Shown here piece by piece: positions 1-7,548 of a stretch of 64,000 nt of DNA. The stretch spans positions 1-64,000 of the forward strand of contig JACKDJ010000012.1 in NCBI GenBank assembly GCA_020633625.1. The letters run 5' to 3'. This stretch comes from Myxococcales bacterium (lineage in GTDB: Bacteria > Myxococcota_A > Bradymonadia > REDH01). The notes under the pieces were generated by a model. It ran no database searches. It worked only from the letters and a program-made list of their open reading frames with translations, and was not told the DNA's origin. The first letter of the stretch is position 1; each line of letters starts with the position of its first letter. A program made the translations under genes and the position numbers.

Positions 1-315
1 GTGATGAGCCCGCGCGAGCACGAGACGTATCGGCTGTTTTACGAGTCAATCCGCGACGACCTGCGGCCGCCGGATCTGATGGTCTATCTCCGATGCCCCG
101 TGCGCGTGCTGCGGCGCCGCATCCTTCAGCGGGGCCGCGCGATGGAGGGGGCGCTCCCGGCGAGCTACCTGCGCGCACTCGACACGCTCTACGAGGCCTG
201 GTTCCAGCGCTACGAGCTGTCGCCGAAGATCGTGTTCGAGACCGACCGACTCGACCCGCTGACCGACATCGTCGATTGCCACGAGGTCATGTGCGAGATC
301 GAGCGCTACCTCTGA
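1..315 (+). CDS. Deoxynucleoside kinase, C-terminal part (5' end outside window)
   Basis: The 104 visible residues match the C-terminal half of the bacterial deoxyadenosine/deoxyguanosine kinase (dNK) family, which phosphorylates deoxynucleosides for dNTP salvage in the cytoplasm. The segment VYLRCPVRVLRRRILQRGR corresponds to the strand 'D/E-x-x-L-x-R-I-x-x-R-G-R' that precedes the lid region, followed by the helical tail with LxxLYEAWF. The P-loop and the DRS motif would lie upstream of base 1, so the GTG at position 1 is probably an internal codon. The next gene overlaps this one by 25 bases. Family assignment is good; substrate preference cannot be told. Confidence 0.75.
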   Translation: MMSPREHETYRLFYESIRDDLRPPDLMVYLRCPVRVLRRRILQRGRAMEGALPASYLRALDTLYEAWFQRYELSPKIVFETDRLDPLTDIVDCHEVMCEIERYL

Positions 316-1613
316 CGCGTCGGCGCCTTGGCGTGGTCGTGGCGCTCGTCGTCGGCTGCTCACCTTCGTCGGCGCCACCGGAGGCGCCGCTGCGCCCGCT
401 GCTGTACACCGAGAGCCCGCGCGGCGCGGCGGCGGTGATCCCGCAGTACGAGGAGTGGATGCCTCGTGGCGGCGACCCGACCGAGTATCCCTCGGAGTTC
501 GCGACGAGCGCGGTGACCGAAGCCCCGATGGCGACTGGCGCACCGTCGCTGACACCGGAGGCGCTCGCGCTGGATGTCTTCGCGGCGCTGGTGTCCGGCG
601 ACCGAGAGCGGCTCCTCGCCCACACCTTCTCGGCCGAGCAGCTCGCGGAGGCGTCGCGGATGACGCCCGACGGGGCGCGCCGCGAGGCCGACGCGATCGT
701 CGAGGCAACCCTCGCGACGCTGGCGGTGTTCACGACGGACGCAGAGCAGCGTCGCGGCCTGTCGTCGCTGCTCGTGCCAGGGCAGCTCGAGATCGGGCGC
801 CCGCGCCGGCGCGATGGCCGGCCCGCTGAACGAGACGACGCCGTTGTGATGCACTGGGGGTCGTCGCTGACCTTCACGCTTCGAGGGACGGACGTTGAGT
901 TCGAGCTTCGGCTCCCGAACCTGCTCGTCGACGAGAGCGGCGAGTGGCGTCTCCGCGCGGCTCCGACGGTGAGCAGCTCGTTCGTGACGTACCGGGCGAT
1001 CGGGCTGGACCGTCTTCCGGAGCTGATGGACACGGACCACGCGGCCCTGCCGCTGGCGGTCGGGAGCTACTGGCAGTACTCGACGCGGCGGCCGGGGCTG
1101 GAGCCGACGGCCCCGGGGTACACGGCGCCTGCGCGGGAGGGGTATCGCGACTCGGTGCTGGAGGTCTCGGACCACGGCACGCACCGAATCGTGACATTTC
1201 GACGAACGTTCGAGAATCCAAATGAGTCGTCGCAGCGGTTCTCATACCTGGTCACCCCGAACCGCGTCTATCCGTGCACGTCCGAGTGCGTCCGTCGGGG
1301 CTCGGCGGTCGCCTGGGTCCTGGGCTACGCCGAGCGCACCACACCGCTCCTCGTCTTGCCGCTGACGCGCGGTGCGGGCTGGGGCGCCGGCGGGCTGGAT
1401 CGGCGCGACAACTCATACCGCGTGCAGATGGAGCCTCAGACGGTGTCCGTCCCGGCGGGGATCTTCGACGGCGCGTACGAGATCACTCGGAGCACGCCGC
1501 AGGGCCGGCAGTCGAGCTTCTTTTCGCCGAGCATCGGATTCGTGATGTACCGGACGGACGCGACATTGCAGTCACGCGTCGACGAGCTGGTGGACTTCAG
1601 GATTCTGCCGTGA
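291..1613 (+). CDS. Secreted lipoprotein of unknown function
   Basis: About 440 residues. I chose GTG 291 because it gives a basic n-region (RRR at residues 10-12), a hydrophobic stretch and a lipobox-like LVVGC with Cys 23; the longer frame upstream reads through the kinase gene and is unlikely to be coding. The mature part has no domain I recognise; its C-terminal half contains many beta-strand-like segments and two closely spaced Cys in the string RVYPCTSECVRRG. It overlaps the kinase gene by 25 bases and uvrC by 4 bases (GTGA), so it is probably translated from the same transcript. It is predicted to sit on the inner or outer membrane facing the periplasm. Function unknown. Confidence 0.7.
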   Translation: MRDRALPLTRRRLGVVVALVVGCSPSSAPPEAPLRPLLYTESPRGAAAVIPQYEEWMPRGGDPTEYPSEFATSAVTEAPMATGAPSLTPEALALDVFAALVSGDRERLLAHTFSAEQLAEASRMTPDGARREADAIVEATLATLAVFTTDAEQRRGLSSLLVPGQLEIGRPRRRDGRPAERDDAVVMHWGSSLTFTLRGTDVEFELRLPNLLVDESGEWRLRAAPTVSSSFVTYRAIGLDRLPELMDTDHAALPLAVGSYWQYSTRRPGLEPTAPGYTAPAREGYRDSVLEVSDHGTHRIVTFRRTFENPNESSQRFSYLVTPNRVYPCTSECVRRGSAVAWVLGYAERTTPLLVLPLTRGAGWGAGGLDRRDNSYRVQMEPQTVSVPAGIFDGAYEITRSTPQGRQSSFFSPSIGFVMYRTDATLQSRVDELVDFRILP

Positions 1614-3475
1614 CGGTCCCGGAGTCGCTGCAGGAGACGATCGGGCGTCTGCCGCCGTCGCCGGGCGTGTACCTGATGCGCGGTGCGGCCGGGGAGATCC
1701 TGTACATCGGGAAGGCGACGAACCTTCGGAGCCGCGTCCGGAGCTACTTCTCGGGGAACGACCCGAGGCCGTTCGTGCGCTACCTGGACACGCTGCTGTC
1801 GGACGTCGAGTACGTGCTGACGTCGAACCCGAAGGAGGCGCTGCTTCTGGAGAACACGTTGATCAAGCGGCATCGGCCGCGGTTCAACTTCATGCTCCGG
1901 GACGACAAGAACTACCTCGCGATCCGGATCGACGTGGGTGCGGTGTGGCCTCGCGTGGAGCTCGTTCGGCGGATCGCCAAGGACCGCGCGCACTACTTCG
2001 GCCCGTTCCACAGCGCGGCGAAGGTGCGTCAGATGCTGAACGTGCTGAACCGGCACTTCAACTTGCGGACGTGCACGGACGCGACGCTGGCGAACAGAGT
2101 GCGACCGTGCCTGCAATACCAGATCCGCCGCTGCCCGGGGCCGTGCGTGCTCGAGGTCGACGCCGACACGTACAAAGAGAGCGTGCGGCAGGCGGAGCTG
2201 TTCCTGTCGGGCCGGGAGGCCGAGCTGCTCGAGCGGCTCGAGCAGCGCATGCTCGAGGCGGCGGAGCAGCTCGAGTTCGAGGACGCCGCGCGCTACCGGG
2301 ATCAGCGGAGCGCGGTCGAGGCGTCGCTGGAGCGGCAGCGGGCCGTGCAGACGACACAGGTGGACCGCGACGTGGTCGGCGTGTTCCGCGAGGCCGACGA
2401 CGTCGCGGTGGCCGTGATGCAGTTCCGCGGCGGCGCGCTCAACGACGTCGCGACGTTTGCGCTCGCGGACCAGGTGCTCCCGGACGACCAGCTCGTGGCG
2501 TCGTTCGTTGGGCAGTTCTACGGGGTCGGCGAGCGCGAGCCGCCGGCGGAGGTCCTGCTTCCGTGGCCGGCGCCAGCTGACGAAGACCTCGAGGGGACGC
2601 TGACCGCGCTCCGCGGCCGTCGGTGTGCGGTGCTCGTGCCGCAGCGCGGGGAGAAGCTGCGGCTCGTCGAGCTCGCCGGTGAGAACGCCCGCGCGTTCTT
2701 CTCGGACACGATGTCGCGCGCCGCCGCGGCGGCGCGCGCGCTGGAGCGCCTGGCGTCGCGGCTCGACCTGCGCGAGGTGCCTCGGACGCTAGAGTGCTAC
2801 GACATCTCGAACTTCCAGGGCGCGGCGGTGGTTGCCTCGCAGGTCGCGTTTCGCGACGGCGTGCCCGATCGGCAGCGCTATCGGCGGCTGAAGATCCGGA
2901 CGGTCGAGGGACAGGACGACTTCGCGGCCATGTCGGAGGTGATCGGACGCCGAGTCCGACGCGCGCTGGCTCCGGACTCGACCGACCCGCTTCCGGACCT
3001 CATCGTGATCGACGGTGGAAAGGGGCAGCTCGCGGCGGCGGTCGCAGCGCTGCAGGAGGCGGGTGCGCCGGAGCAGCCCGTGATCGCGCTCGCGAAGAGT
3101 CGGGTCACGGGAACGGACGACGATGATACGATCGTGCGATCGTCGGAGCGTGTCTTTGTCCCCGGTCGCAAGAATGCGGTCCCTCTCCGGGAGAACTCTC
3201 CGGAGTGGCTCCTCCTGACGCGCCTGCGCGACGAGGCGCACAAGACCGCGATCGAGTTCCACCGGAAGGTGCGCGGACGCGCGACGCAGTCGAGCCAGCT
3301 CGACGCCATCCCCGGGGTCGGCCCGACCCGACGTCGCGCCCTGCTGTCCCACTTCGGGTCGATCCGGGCGATCCGATCGGCGTCCGTCGAGGAGCTCGCC
3401 GAGGCGCCGGGCTTCGACCGCCGAATGGCGGCGGTCGTCCACGGCCACCTCCACGGTGTCGAGGTCGACGCATGA
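1610..3475 (+). CDS. uvrC: UvrABC system protein C (excinuclease subunit)
   Basis: 621 residues, normal for UvrC, which makes the dual incisions in nucleotide excision repair after UvrA/UvrB damage recognition. Visible in order: GIY-YIG nuclease domain (GVY at 19-21, YIG at 32-34, then KATNLRSR), a UVR domain (LEFEDAARYRDQ, about residue 220) that contacts UvrB, the RNase H-like endonuclease domain with LECYDISNFQG and IVIDGGKGQL, and a C-terminal helix-hairpin-helix pair (AIPGVGPTRRRAL). Four Cys in the central part (CTDATLANRVRPCLQYQIRRC, PC) fit the UvrC Cys-rich region that binds an Fe-S cluster in other species. GTG 1610 overlaps the preceding stop as GTGA; longer upstream frame is the shadow of the lipoprotein gene. 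Confidence 0.96.
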   Translation: MTVPESLQETIGRLPPSPGVYLMRGAAGEILYIGKATNLRSRVRSYFSGNDPRPFVRYLDTLLSDVEYVLTSNPKEALLLENTLIKRHRPRFNFMLRDDKNYLAIRIDVGAVWPRVELVRRIAKDRAHYFGPFHSAAKVRQMLNVLNRHFNLRTCTDATLANRVRPCLQYQIRRCPGPCVLEVDADTYKESVRQAELFLSGREAELLERLEQRMLEAAEQLEFEDAARYRDQRSAVEASLERQRAVQTTQVDRDVVGVFREADDVAVAVMQFRGGALNDVATFALADQVLPDDQLVASFVGQFYGVGEREPPAEVLLPWPAPADEDLEGTLTALRGRRCAVLVPQRGEKLRLVELAGENARAFFSDTMSRAAAAARALERLASRLDLREVPRTLECYDISNFQGAAVVASQVAFRDGVPDRQRYRRLKIRTVEGQDDFAAMSEVIGRRVRRALAPDSTDPLPDLIVIDGGKGQLAAAVAALQEAGAPEQPVIALAKSRVTGTDDDDTIVRSSERVFVPGRKNAVPLRENSPEWLLLTRLRDEAHKTAIEFHRKVRGRATQSSQLDAIPGVGPTRRRALLSHFGSIRAIRSASVEELAEAPGFDRRMAAVVHGHLHGVEVDA

Positions 3476-3482
3476 GGGCGCC

Positions 3483-4283
3483 GTGGTAAAGCGCCGCCGT
3501 ACGAACGCGGTCGCCCGCCGCGGTTCCCGCCCGGACGCGCCACCGGGGGCCGACGCCGATTCTCGCGTCTCGCCGACCGGGGGCGCTGACGCTCCCGCGT
3601 CCACTCTCACCGTGCCGGCGTGCGTTCCCGTCGATGCGTCGTCGGGGCTCGGCTGGCGCGGCCGCGTCTTTGTCGCGTTCGTTCTGGTCCAGGGGCTGGC
3701 CCCGCTGACCGCGCTCGCGGTTCCGGACTCGGAGGCGCGGACGGACTTCACATGGGACATGTTCGCGGTGCGTCGGGACTGCTCACCGTGTCGCATCTGG
3801 GTGGGGATCGGCGACGACCCGCCTCAGCAGTTCTCCTGGGGGCTCGCGGCGCCATCGATCGACGCGATCCGCCCGGGGGCGCCGCGCGGGCTGGGCGGCT
3901 GGCTCGAGGCCGCGGTCAGTCCGCCGCGCATCGACCTCGAAGCGCAGGCGGCGTTCGAGCGTTTCGACGCCCTCGGGCGCGGTGCGCTCCTCGTTCACCC
4001 GGACCGTGCGGCCCTGAACGTCCGCGCGGCGCCGCAGGTCGGTCGGCTGCGGACTCGGGGGCGCCTTCGCGCGCTTGGCGCCGAGCTGTGCGAAGACTTC
4101 GGCGATCTTTACCGAGAGGTGTCGTCGGGTGAGGGGTCGGCGCCGGAGTGGGCTCGGCAGGGCGCTGCTCGATGGCGTGTGCAGCACGAGCGGCTGCACG
4201 TCTCTGCCGAGTGCACGTGCCGATACAACGACGGTCCGGCGATTGTCGTTGCGGACCGCGCCGACGATCTGTGTGCGCCATGA
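3483..4283 (+). CDS. Hypothetical single-pass membrane protein coupled to HTTM gene
   Basis: About 266 residues from GTG 3483, the first start after the uvrC stop; a GTG at 3456 inside uvrC is also possible. The N-terminal 50 residues are basic and low-complexity, followed by one hydrophobic segment (FVAFVLVQGLAPLTALA) and then a soluble domain beginning FTWDMFAVRRDCSPCRIWV. I do not recognise the domain. The stop overlaps the start of the downstream HTTM gene as ATGA, so the two are probably co-translated and may act together. Part of the soluble domain (WDMFAVRR) resembles the short tail seen in some gamma-carboxylase-like proteins, which would make this a split-off portion of that family; this is only a suggestion. 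Confidence 0.6.
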   Translation: MVKRRRTNAVARRGSRPDAPPGADADSRVSPTGGADAPASTLTVPACVPVDASSGLGWRGRVFVAFVLVQGLAPLTALAVPDSEARTDFTWDMFAVRRDCSPCRIWVGIGDDPPQQFSWGLAAPSIDAIRPGAPRGLGGWLEAAVSPPRIDLEAQAAFERFDALGRGALLVHPDRAALNVRAAPQVGRLRTRGRLRALGAELCEDFGDLYREVSSGEGSAPEWARQGAARWRVQHERLHVSAECTCRYNDGPAIVVADRADDLCAP

Positions 4284-5224
4284 GCGGCGACGCTCGGCCG
4301 GACGGCTCGCTGCGGCATCGCCTTGGGATGGCGGTCGCGACGCTCGTGGGAGGGTCGGTGGATGGGCGCGCGCTGGCGCTGTTCCGCATGGGTCTCGCGT
4401 GCTCGGTATGGTTCGAAGCTCGTCAGAATGTCTGGAGGCTCGACCAGTACACCCCAAATCAGCTTCACGTGCCGCTGCTCGGCCTCCCACTCGACGGCTT
4501 CGACCTCGACACCGGGTGGCAGCTCTGCGCCTGGCAGATGCGGGCAGCGCTGTTTCTGTTCTTCGGCCTCGGTGGCCGGGTCGCAGCCGTCGTCGCGCTC
4601 CTCGCTCAGGGGGCGCTGTTCGGCGTCAGCGCCCTGAACTTCCAGAACCACGTCTACTTGATGCTGGTCTTGCTGGCTCTCGTCTCGACGAGCCAGTGCG
4701 ACGCTGCCTGGAGCGTGCGCTCGCTGCTGCGGCGCGCGCGCGGCGCCGCGCGCGTGCCGGCGCTGCCGGTTCGGCTCATCCAGGCGCAGATCCTGATCAT
4801 CTACCTGTACACCGGGCTCCACAAGGCGGCGCTGGGGTTCGCGGACGGCTACGCGCTGTGTCGCTTTCTTGGGCGCGACCTCCCCCGCAGTCCGCTCGCC
4901 GGATGGCTGTCTCCGCAGGGCCCGTGGCCACAGCCGGGATTTGCGGAGTGGGTCTCGACGGCGCTTGGGAGCGCGGCCTGCGGTGAGCACGTGCCGACCT
5001 TCGTCGTCGCGGGTGCCGTCGGGACGATTGTCGCCGAGCTCGGCTTGGCGGCCGGACTGGCCTGGCGGCGAAGCGTTTGGGTGGGCGTGATCGTTGGACT
5101 CGGGCTGCACGCGACGATCTATGCGTCGATGAGCGTCGTGACCTTCGGGGCGATGATGGTGTCGACCTACCCGCTGTTCATCGCGGCGCCGTGGGTCGGC
5201 GCCCGCTCGCCGCGGGGCCGCTGA
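4280..5224 (+). CDS. HTTM-domain (vitamin K-dependent gamma-carboxylase-like) membrane protein
   Basis: 314 residues with several hydrophobic helices. The opening DGRALALFRMGLACSVWFE, the loop LDQYTPNQLHVPLL, and the later helix RLIQAQILIIYLYTGLHKA are typical of the HTTM domain, the membrane core shared by vitamin K-dependent gamma-glutamyl carboxylase and its bacterial relatives. Substrate is unknown in bacteria, and I see no evidence here for actual carboxylation. ATG 4280 overlaps the previous gene's stop. Its 3' end overlaps the 3' end of the oppositely oriented TatD gene by 47 bases, so the last 15 residues of both are encoded by the same DNA. Confidence 0.75.
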   Translation: MSGDARPDGSLRHRLGMAVATLVGGSVDGRALALFRMGLACSVWFEARQNVWRLDQYTPNQLHVPLLGLPLDGFDLDTGWQLCAWQMRAALFLFFGLGGRVAAVVALLAQGALFGVSALNFQNHVYLMLVLLALVSTSQCDAAWSVRSLLRRARGAARVPALPVRLIQAQILIIYLYTGLHKAALGFADGYALCRFLGRDLPRSPLAGWLSPQGPWPQPGFAEWVSTALGSAACGEHVPTFVVAGAVGTIVAELGLAAGLAWRRSVWVGVIVGLGLHATIYASMSVVTFGAMMVSTYPLFIAAPWVGARSPRGR

Positions 5225-5984
5225 GGGGGAAGAGCCGGGCGGCATTGGCCGCGGTCAGCCGCGCGAGCTCGGCGTCGGTCGTTCCGCGCAGCCGGGCGAG
5301 CTCCGCGATGACGGCGAGCACGTCGTCGGGCCGGCCCGGCCCGTCGGTGGCGGACATGTACGGTGCGTCGGTCTCGACCACGAGCTGATGGTCGGGAACC
5401 GCGATGGCGGCGGCGCGTACGCGTCGGCTCGCGGGGCGGAGGACGGCCGGCCCGAACCCGAGCACGACGCCCAGCCGCTCGTAGGCGCGGGCTTCGTCGA
5501 CGGAGCCCGCGAAGGCGTGGACGATGACGCCGGGGAGCTTCGGGGCCCATCGGCGCAGAATGGCGACGCAGTCGGCGTGCGCGCGAACGCAGTGGACGAC
5601 GCACGGCTTTTCCAGCGCTGCCGCGAGGGCGAGGTGATCCTCGAACCAGCGGGCGGCTCGTGCGCGGTCGTCGTCGGATTTCAGCCAGAGGTGGTCCAGC
5701 CCGGTCTCGCCGACGCCGGCGACGCGCGGGTCGCGGGCGAGGGACTCGAGCGCCTCGAGCTCGGCCGCGGCGTGCTGGTCGTCGGGCAGATACCATGGGT
5801 GAACTGCTGCGCAGACGCTCCAGTGTGCTGGTGGCGTCTGCGTGAGCAGCGCGTCCGTCGCTGCCGGGGTGATGCCGGGCACGATGGCGCGGTACTCTGC
5901 CACTCGCTCCAGGGACGGCGCAGGAGTGTCGATCACGTCGGCGTGGACGTGAGAATCGAAGACGAGGTCGAGCGCAGGGGGCAT
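5178..5984 (-). CDS. TatD-family metal-dependent hydrolase
   Basis: 268 residues, usual TatD length. The amidohydrolase-type metal ligands are visible: DSHVHAD near the N-terminus, GETGLD (Glu ligand) after HPWYLP, CVVHC, then IVHAFAGS and VVETDAPYM near the C-terminus. Family members are Mg-dependent 3'-5' DNA exonucleases or D-aminoacyl-tRNA deacylase-like hydrolases. ATG 5984 puts the first ligand about ten residues in, as expected. The gene faces away from the M16 operon across a 97-base gap and converges on the HTTM gene with a 47-base overlap. Annotated family is secure; the physiological substrate is not. Confidence 0.88.
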   Translation of the reverse strand: MPPALDLVFDSHVHADVIDTPAPSLERVAEYRAIVPGITPAATDALLTQTPPAHWSVCAAVHPWYLPDDQHAAAELEALESLARDPRVAGVGETGLDHLWLKSDDDRARAARWFEDHLALAAALEKPCVVHCVRAHADCVAILRRWAPKLPGVIVHAFAGSVDEARAYERLGVVLGFGPAVLRPASRRVRAAAIAVPDHQLVVETDAPYMSATDGPGRPDDVLAVIAELARLRGTTDAELARLTAANAARLFPLSGPAASGRRPTAPR

Positions 5985-6005
5985 GGGTCAGGGAGCCCGG
6001 ACGGC

Positions 6006-6060
6006 TTGTCGGTGCGCGGGGCGCGTACTAAGACCGCGCAAGCGCGCGGTTGCGCGGGTC
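6006..6060 (+). promoter_or_regulatory. Predicted promoter and inverted-repeat operator of M16 operon
   Basis: TTGTCG (6006-6011), 17-base spacer, TAAGAC (6029-6034) gives a plausible vegetative promoter before the M16 genes. Starting just inside the -10 is an inverted repeat, CCGCGCAA (6034-6041), 8 bases, TTGCGCGG (6050-6057), straddling the expected transcription start. It can be an operator or a short leader hairpin; an alternative stem ACCGCGC/GCGCGGT (6033-6050) uses the same left arm. Seen in sequence; function inferred. Confidence 0.4.
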
Positions 6061-6081
6061 TCTGACGGCGAGGCGCAGAGG

Positions 6082-7548
6082 ATGCGACGGATGGTGGATC
6101 GGCAGAGGGGTCACGGCAAGCGGGGGCGCGCCGCGCGATGGCTCGCCGCGACGTTCGTCGCGACGCTCGTGGGCCTGGGCGCGGAGACGGTGTCTTCGGC
6201 GGCGTGGGCGGACGAGCCGGACCGGGTCGAGGTCGCGTACGACTTCGTTCACCGGACGACGCTGCCGAACGGGCTCGAGGTGGTCGTGATCGAGGCGCCG
6301 TCGGTGCCGATCGTGACGATCGAGATCGCGGTGCACAACGGCGCGTTCACCGAGCCGCCGGAGCTGAACGGGCTGTCGCACCTGTACGAGCACATGTTCT
6401 TCAAGGCGAACGCCGAGATCCCGAGCCAGGAGGCGTACCTCGCGCGCCAGCGAGAGCTGGGGATGTCGTTCAACGGGACGACGGGTGACGAGCGGGTGAA
6501 CTACTTCTTCACGCTGCAGAGCTCTCAGCTTCGCGCGGGGATGGAGTTCATGGCGGCGGCGATCCAGACGCCGCTGTTCGACCCCGACGAGCTGGTGCGC
6601 GAGCGCGAGGTCGTGCTGGGTGAGTACGACCGGAACGAGGCGACGCCGACGTACCATCTGTTCGACCGGATGGCTGACCTGCTGTGGTACGCGTACCCGA
6701 GCCGCAAAGACTCGCTTGGGGAGCGCGACGTGATCTCGACGGCGACGCCGGAGCAGATGCACGCGATGCAGGCGCGCTACTACATTCCGAACAACAGCGT
6801 GCTGGTGCTCTCGGGCGACGTCACCGACGAGGAGGGGTTCGCGCTCGCGGCGTCGATCTTCGGCGGTTGGGAGCGGGGCGCGGACCCATTCGTCGACGCG
6901 CCGATCCCGGAGCACCCGCCGCTCACTGGCGACGTGGCGTCGGTTGTGACTCAGCCGCTGAACATGTCGGTGCTGCAGCTTGGCTGGCACGGTCCGGACA
7001 CGCGCAACGACGTGAGCGCGACGTACGCGGCGGACGTGTTCAGCTTTGTGTTGGCGCAGGAGGGGAGCGGCTTTCGGCAGCGCCTCGTCGAGACGGGGCT
7101 GCTGCTCGACGTGGACCTCTCGTACTCGACGCAGCGCTATGTGGGGCCGATCACGCTGACGGCGGTGATGGTGCCGGGTCGCGAGGAGGCGGCGATCGCG
7201 GCGATCGAGGAGGAGCTCGCGCGGTTTGGCGATCCGGACTACTTCACAGACGAGCAGGTTCGCACGGCGCAGACGCTGCTGGCGGTCTCGGATGTGTATG
7301 GACAGCAGAGCGCCGAGTCGCTGGCCCACACGCTGACGTATTGGTGGGCGTCGGCGTCGATCGACTACTACCTCGGCTACATCGAGTCGCTGTATGCCGT
7401 GCGGCGCGAGGATATCTCGCGCTATGTGTCGACGTACATTGCAGGGCGTCCGCGGGTCGCGGTGCTGCTGACGTCACCGGAGAACGCGCAGGAGCAGGGG
7501 ATCGACGACGCGTGGCTGCTTGCCCGCGCAGGGAGGGGTGAGCAATGA
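6082..7548 (+). CDS. M16-family zinc metallopeptidase (catalytic subunit)
   Basis: 488 residues from ATG 6082 (ATG 6091 is an alternative), with a basic N-terminus and hydrophobic segment (WLAATFVATLVGLGAETV) that predict export. The inverted zinc motif HxxEH is present as HLYEH, followed about 75 residues later by the third ligand in REREVVLGEYDRNEA, so the peptidase should be active. The second half is the usual M16 C-terminal domain. Next gene is an M16 paralogue without the zinc motif and overlaps by 4 bases. In this family such pairs form a two-chain peptidase comparable to mitochondrial processing peptidase, and in bacteria act in the periplasm on small or unfolded proteins. The exact substrate is unknown. 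Confidence 0.9.
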   Translation: MRRMVDRQRGHGKRGRAARWLAATFVATLVGLGAETVSSAAWADEPDRVEVAYDFVHRTTLPNGLEVVVIEAPSVPIVTIEIAVHNGAFTEPPELNGLSHLYEHMFFKANAEIPSQEAYLARQRELGMSFNGTTGDERVNYFFTLQSSQLRAGMEFMAAAIQTPLFDPDELVREREVVLGEYDRNEATPTYHLFDRMADLLWYAYPSRKDSLGERDVISTATPEQMHAMQARYYIPNNSVLVLSGDVTDEEGFALAASIFGGWERGADPFVDAPIPEHPPLTGDVASVVTQPLNMSVLQLGWHGPDTRNDVSATYAADVFSFVLAQEGSGFRQRLVETGLLLDVDLSYSTQRYVGPITLTAVMVPGREEAAIAAIEEELARFGDPDYFTDEQVRTAQTLLAVSDVYGQQSAESLAHTLTYWWASASIDYYLGYIESLYAVRREDISRYVSTYIAGRPRVAVLLTSPENAQEQGIDDAWLLARAGRGEQ

